Below, in pieces: positions 59,690 to 64,000 of a stretch of 64,000 bases of DNA. Below the pieces are notes generated by a model. That model did not search any database. It was not told the origin of the DNA and saw only the letters and a program-made list of their open reading frames with translations. The DNA comes from Phytophthora hibernalis (lineage: Eukaryota > Oomycota > Peronosporomycetes > Peronosporales > Peronosporaceae): positions 186,001 to 250,000 of the forward strand of contig JAAKBF010000229.1 in assembly GCA_012656075.1 (NCBI GenBank), given 5' to 3'. The first letter of the stretch is position 1, and every line of letters begins with the position of its first letter. The position numbers and the translations under genes were made by a program.

Positions 59690-60455
59690 CTATTGCTGCA
59701 CTTCTACCGACGAAATCCATTCCACCATGGGCGCTGATATGTACCATCGATCCGGATTAGCAGTCACCTCCAGCCCTTCCCGAATCGTGTAATGGTATGT
59801 GTGAGTAGCGGCGTAGTACTCCCCCATATTCCTGTGTTCTGCGTCGTCTGGAGGTTCCAACGCGTCCACCAGCCCCCATTTCGCGAGGACGTTCGCCAAT
59901 GCCTGTGATTCGTGGTTAGATAGTTTGCGAAACCATCTCCGATCCAGCCGTGTATCCATTGTGCAATTGAAATCCCCGCCCACCACAATTGTGTCCATCG
60001 TGGTTAGGTCGAGAGCCCCTAGGCTGCGATAGAAGGTCTCCCGTGGCCCCCGTTGATGCGGCGCGTAGATGCATAGCAACAGCAGTTGTTCCCCTGCATG
60101 CATGCCAGTGAGGGAGATGAAGTGGTCCGTCCACTCTTTCTTCAATCACGGTTTTGCTGCTGTGAAATGGCCGTAAGGGTTCAGCAGCATCGCGACTCCG
60201 CCTTTGCGATTGCTAGACGGCGCCCAAAATGACAGCTCCTCCCCGGATTCCTCCGTTCGATAGCCCCACTGACGTGCGTGCTCGGTTTACATGTGCTCAA
60301 TTTCTGCGGGTTCAACGTGCGTCTCTTGCTGAAATACCACATCCTGTCGTCCGTGGCCGTCCTCACGCCGGAAATGCCGAAAAATCGTAGCGGTGGGTTG
60401 CATTGTTGCCAAACCCATTCACATTGCGTGTCACACAACTGAAGGTTCTGTCGTT
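59690..60455 (-). pseudogene. LINE endonuclease domain (EEP/APE type)
   Basis: Motifs in order: CVTRNVNGFG (start of the fold, N of the substrate site), VVFQQETHVEP (catalytic Glu, 60332-60312), LLLLCIYAPHQRGPRETFY, VVGGDFNCTMD (GDFN box with catalytic Asp), LADVLAKWGLVDA-type helix, and NPDRWYIS near the end. These match the exonuclease-endonuclease-phosphatase domain that nicks target DNA for LINEs. Two stops (after EIEHM and after AAKP) and a frame change near 60363 disrupt it. Confidence 0.75.
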
Positions 60456-61402
60456 GCTGTCGAACTGCGCCTTTTCCCGACGAGCCGTACGTTCCACCCT
60501 CTTTTCCTCCCTCTTGTAATTCTCCGCCACTTTCCGTCTTGCATGTTTAAAGTCCCGCCTGACTTGTTTAGCCCTGTGCTCGTTAGAGACCACCAGGAAG
60601 AAATCCACCAATGTTCTCTTTGTTTAGCCCTGTGCTCGTTAGAGACCACCGGGAAGACATCCCCCAATGTTCTCTGGCACGGTGTGGGGCGTCTCCCTTC
60701 CTGGAGCCGCCAGACCGGTGTCTCCGCCGGTCTGTAGTCTCCGTCGTGGCCCGTGTTGCAGTCTGTCCTCCAATCGGACCCTCCTCTGCAGTGGACCTCC
60801 GTCTGGTGCCACCCGTGTCTAGCAATGAAATGTGAGTGTCTCCTGTACTTCCCCTCGGCATCGCTGCAGCAGTCGTTGCTGCCTGGCGCTATGACGTCCC
60901 CGACGCTCCTCTGGCTCGGTTGCCGGTTCGGCATGGTTCTCGACGGTTCGCTCCTCTAGCTGCCTCTGTAGCCGAAACATGCTGTCGTTGTGATCCATAT
61001 TCGTGGTCTGGTGAAACTGTCCTTCCTGGTGGCACTGGCGCCTGTGTCCTCCCAGTTTGATTTGGGTGGAGGGGATAGGATCCAAGGTGCTGTTCGGTGT
61101 GTGGTCAGAATGGTGTAGTCCACCTGATTGTGGTGAAACTAGTGGTCTCGATAACTGGTCTTCGTCGAGTTGTTTGTCTACCTCCCGCTGGTTCCGCCGT
61201 TTCGGCGTCGGGTCCGGCGGTCTGTGCCCAGGCTCCCCACGGTCCAGGGAAGGATGGTCGACATGTATTGCTGTAGCTGTGTGGCGGGCAGGGCGGTGTC
61301 CGTCGCGTTCCTGGTGTTCCAGCTCCTCAAGCCGGCAGGGTTCAGTAAGAAGATTAATTCTTCCTGGTGTGTCTCCCCACCCGCCGGACATCCACATGGC
61401 AT
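60430..61402 (-). pseudogene. LINE ORF1-like region
   Basis: ATG 61402 starts MPCGCPAGGETHQEELIFLL. After a frame change comes a Gln/Glu/Arg-rich stretch (DSMFRLQRQLEERTVENHAE) that could form a coiled coil. The rest is Arg/Thr/Gly-rich. No CCHC knuckles are visible. Assignment is mostly by position upstream of the endonuclease. A 56-bp tandem duplication (60566-60677) lies within it. Confidence 0.45.
60566..60677. repeat. 56-bp tandem duplication inside the LINE
   Basis: GTTTAGCCCTGTGCTCGTTA begins at 60566 and again at 60622. The two 56-bp copies differ at only a few bases. Confidence 0.85.
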
Positions 61403-61420
61403 GACAGCTGGCAGAGGACG

Positions 61421-61525
61421 GCAGCAAGGACAGCGGACAGCGAAGGACAGCGGAGGACAGCGGACAGCGAAGGACAGCGGACAGTGGATAGCGAAGGACG
61501 GCGAAGGACAGCGGACAACGAAGTA
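61421..61525. repeat. GGACAGC(GAA) minisatellite at the LINE 5' end
   Basis: Imperfect tandem copies of GGACAGCGAA / GGACAGCGGA, about ten in all, lie immediately upstream (minus-strand sense) of the LINE ORF1 start. Tandem promoter-like monomers at the 5' end are known in other LINEs; whether these act so is unknown. Confidence 0.75.
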
Positions 61526-63025
61526 AGCGACGACTCAGGACTCAGGACTCAGACGAAGTACGGCGTGCAGCTGATCGCTGCGAAAGGGCGTGGGTGCGGC
61601 GTCGCGAGATGCTCACCCCCAAAAGGACAACCAGTATCCAGCAGGCCGGCCCCGTTCGAGTTCAATAGGGATCGCGTTCTTCTCGCGGTTGCCGGATGAG
61701 AGGAGAAGGCGCCGCACGAAGTGCATGTGTAGGAGCGGTGAGAATAGCTCACTCTTGAAGATTGACTGCGAAGTACACAGAGCTCGCAGCGGACAACCAA
61801 AACAGCACACAGTTGCTGCAGAAGCTAACGCAAATACGACACAGTTGATTAGTGCAAGTTCTTGGCGTGACACTCGAGTACCTGGAGAGACGGGTATCAG
61901 CAGTCCTTGACGCAGGCGGAGCGAAAGAGCAAGAGAGGGTATCGGCAGTCCCCGGTATCAAGTCCACATCACGCGCCCCTGGCGAAGACTCGACGAGGTA
62001 TCGAGTGGCATAACCACTTCTCGGACGTACAAGGATAAGTCGGCCACCGACGGCCCTACATATTTCGTGTGTAGCTAGTTGTATGATCTAGGGGCAGTTG
62101 GTGACCGTGGCCACCGGACACCGTCTTGCGGCCGAAGACAGGACTGGCGTACTCCGGAAAGGGCAAGAACGAACACAAACGTTTACTGTTCCTCGCAGCA
62201 AATCCTCTTCCGGGTTCCGGGGGATTTGGGAGTGACGACAGCTTTGACTATTAATACACACAATGTGTGTAACATGTCATGTTCTCAGGATTAAACCCGA
62301 TTTGCAGTCTAGTAGCACAACGTTTACTTTTGTTTTAGCCAACATCGTTCATTTTGATGTGTGTCATCCGTGTGATCAACACGGCTTTTGTGCATACCAG
62401 TGGTGGTCTCCACTGGTTTTTCGCGGATTAATCCGGATCGATCCAATAAATCTGCAGTTTAAACGGGTTTGTGCCGAGGCAAAACTAGCACGGCTGCGGC
62501 AACGGTAAGTAGAACATTGTAATGTTCCCTTGACAGTGAGTGTCTACCAACGTCTGTTTCGTCTCGTTCAGTTCACACACACTGGGCGCCGTGCAGTCGG
62601 TTGCGCCACACGTACCTGGTACGGTACCATCCTGCAGACGAACGTCAAACTAAGTGCGGTCGAGGAAAGGCAGCCATGTCGCGCGCTTCAACACGCGAAA
62701 ACGTTGGTTTCGCCCTGGTTCCAGTGCTGAAAGGCACAACGGCCGGCCGTTGAAGAAGCTCCCTCTCCCAGCATACAAACTCCCATACAAAGCACGCCCT
62801 TTGGCGTCCAAAACGTATCCATCACGTCGTTTCCAGTTTCTATTCGCGTCATGATTGGTCAAAACCGGCGGAGAAAACCGGAAACGTTCCACCCTTTCGA
62901 TCTTGGGGAGCCGCGAGCGAAACTAACGGGACGCGGCGGCAACTCCAACTGCCAGTCGCAAAACGCCCCCGCGCCGCCCAAGTCGAGCGCCACCGAAGCC
63001 AGCAAACGCTCGTAACGACGTCGCC
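61526..63025. other. region upstream of the MYB gene, no gene supported
   Basis: ORFs of 60-106 codons occur on both strands without recognisable domains. A cluster of TATC(A/G)GCAGTCC-like words lies at 61896-61962 and CTCGACGAGGTATCGAGTGG at about 61988-62007. ATTGGTC (an inverted CCAAT-like word) occurs at 62853. The last 130 bp before the MYB start is GC-rich and probably 5' UTR/promoter. No clear oomycete core promoter motif was found. Confidence 0.4.
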
Positions 63026-63998
63026 ATGAACCGCAAACTGGAGCTCATGGGGCTGGAAGACGGCGACAACCAGCAGCAGCACACGGAGATGCCGATCCTG
63101 GACAACCCTGACGTACGTATCTCTTGGGGCTTAAAAGGGGTGATAGGAGGCTAATTCTGGTCTTTGTCTCTGCAGTTGAGCTACCTGAGAGTCTCAGCGA
63201 CGCACGAAGGATCGAGCAGCACGACCAGCAGCAAATACGGCAGCCCCGAGGAGTCTTTGGGCGAGGAGGAAGAGGACAACAACAAGAAAACGGCCACAAG
63301 ACGCAAGACCGACTCGAACAGCAAACGCCCCTGGACGCGCGAAGAGAATGACAAACTCATGCAGTTGGTCAAGCAGTACGGGGCCAAACGCTGGTCGCTC
63401 ATCGCCATGCACCTGCCTGGTCGAGTTGGAAAGCAGTGCAGAGAGAGGTAAGCAGTCGCTTTTGAAGCAGTTGAAGTGTTGGGGACTGACGTCTTTTTTC
63501 TGACGATGTTGTAGATGGCACAACCACCTGAACCCAACGGTCCGCAAGGACGCGTGGACTGCTGAGGAAGACTACGTCATCTTTGAGTGTCACAAGAACG
63601 TGGGGAACCAGTGGGCCGAGATCTCCAAAATGCTGCCAGGCCGCACGGACAACGCCATCAAGAACCGCTACTACTCGACCATGCGCCGCATGCAGCGCCA
63701 GTCGATCCGCAAGAAAGGCCCCATGCGCGAGGGCAAGAGCATCCGTGTGGCCTCAGTTACGTCGTCGCCAGTGCAGAACAACAACCAAGTGGGTCCGGGA
63801 CCCATGCAGCGGGCCATGAACGGTCTCGGTGGCATGCAAACCCAGCTGTCGCCGCAGCAGCAGCTTCAGCAGCAACGAGGGGTGAGTTTCCAATCCACTT
63901 TTCAGAAGCTCTTCTCGGACTTCCCAGGGAACGCCGCACGCGTGAGTCCCCACGCTCCGGCTGAGTTTGTGTTGATGGATACTAACGAGTATTTTTAA
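63026..63998 (+). CDS. R2R3-type MYB DNA-binding protein, three exons
   Basis: Exons 63026-63112, 63176-63447 and 63515-63998 join to 280 codons plus TAA. Introns of 63 nt (GTACGT...CTGCAG) and 67 nt (GTAAGC...TTGTAG) have consensus ends, and the second splits an Arg codon inside repeat R2, restoring CRERWHNHLNP. R2 (residues about 80-127) has the three regularly spaced Trp (RPWTREEN, KRWSLIAMHLPGR, RERWHNHL). R3 (about 131-177) has AWTAEEDYVIF, NQWAEISKMLPGRTDNAIKN and Tyr in place of the third Trp (NRYYSTM). The N-terminus is acidic and Ser-rich (SPEESLGEEEEDNN), the C-terminus Gln-rich (SPQQQLQQQR). The family binds DNA in the nucleus and regulates transcription. It is the only intact host gene here. 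The start is the first ATG of the frame in good context. A possible extra 3' intron at 63880 cannot be excluded. Confidence 0.9.
63113..63175 (+). other. MYB intron 1
   Basis: 63 nt, GTACGT donor and TTTGTCTCTGCAG acceptor. Phase 0. Confidence 0.85.
63448..63514 (+). other. MYB intron 2
   Basis: 67 nt, GTAAGC donor, GATGTTGTAG acceptor. Removal joins GAGAG to ATGGCAC and restores the conserved RERWHNHL of repeat R2. Confidence 0.9.
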
Positions 63999-64000
63999 TC

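Larger units (their letters stand above)
55401..61402 (-). mobile_element. decayed APE-type LINE (non-LTR retrotransposon)
   Basis: A single minus-strand element in the expected order: ORF1-like region (61402-60430), apurinic-type endonuclease (about 60455-59690), reverse transcriptase (about 59598-57800), connection/C-terminal region with a zinc-knuckle-like segment (57958-56184) and an RNase H-like tail (about 56110-55400). Many frameshifts and stops interrupt it, so no protein could be made. The parts are co-linear and without large insertions, so a single old insertion is the simplest reading. The 3' end is not sharply defined; no poly(A) was found. Confidence 0.8.

Noticed and set aside
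62650..62892. Overlapping ORFs on both strands upstream of MYB
   Set aside because: No family features on either strand; low-complexity Arg-rich composition is probably a GC effect.
1..64000. tRNA and rRNA genes, RxLR or Crinkler effectors
   Set aside because: I looked for cloverleaf-like consensus boxes, rRNA words, RxLR-EER and LFLAK-type motifs and saw none I could support.

Overview
This window looks like a repeat-rich stretch of a eukaryotic nuclear genome, most likely an oomycete close to Phytophthora. The inference rests on three things. The only intact gene, a two-repeat MYB factor at 63.0-64.0 kb, has introns of 63 and 67 nt with GT...AG ends. The transposon families (Crypton tyrosine recombinases, PIF/Harbinger, MULE, pogo-like, Tc1/mariner, a Ty3/gypsy Gag) match a typical oomycete mix. 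The Gag remnant also has the residue pattern I associate with Phytophthora gypsy elements. No database search was possible, so the genus is an inference.

Layout. 1-0.85 kb: dead MULE transposase (+). 1.28-3.21 kb: dead gypsy Gag and a second Gag-like piece (-). 3.213-40.086 kb: one uninterrupted head-to-tail satellite array of about 36.9 kb. Its basic unit is 953 bp (34 anchored copies). Each unit holds one to four copies of an internal 177-bp subrepeat, so unit lengths step through about 953, 1130, 1307 and 1484 bp. Small ORFs occur on both strands of every unit, but recurrent single-base indels and stop changes argue that the array is non-coding. Each unit carries four short perfect inverted repeats and two GTAAGT sites.

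41.6-55.2 kb is a graveyard of DNA transposons. It holds a degraded unknown gene, a Crypton recombinase split into two convergent halves, a PIF/Harbinger element with its two convergent ORFs, a fragment of a NUBP2/CFD1-type P-loop ATPase, a Ulp1-like protease domain that has lost its catalytic Cys, a pogo-like DNA-binding domain with palindromic 41-bp repeats, a second and nearly complete Crypton recombinase, and a 0.79-kb Tc1/mariner-type element with 45-bp terminal inverted repeats. 55.4-61.4 kb is one long decayed APE-type LINE on the minus strand (ORF1-like region, endonuclease, reverse transcriptase, zinc-knuckle region, RNase H-like tail). 61.4-63.0 kb has a short minisatellite and no recognisable gene. 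63.026-63.998 kb is the complete three-exon R2R3 MYB gene.

The transposon copies are broken and the MYB gene is the only host gene that reads through. The most unusual object is the satellite: a nested array with two subrepeat types, recoverable higher-order blocks and degraded edges, seated inside a dead gypsy gag.
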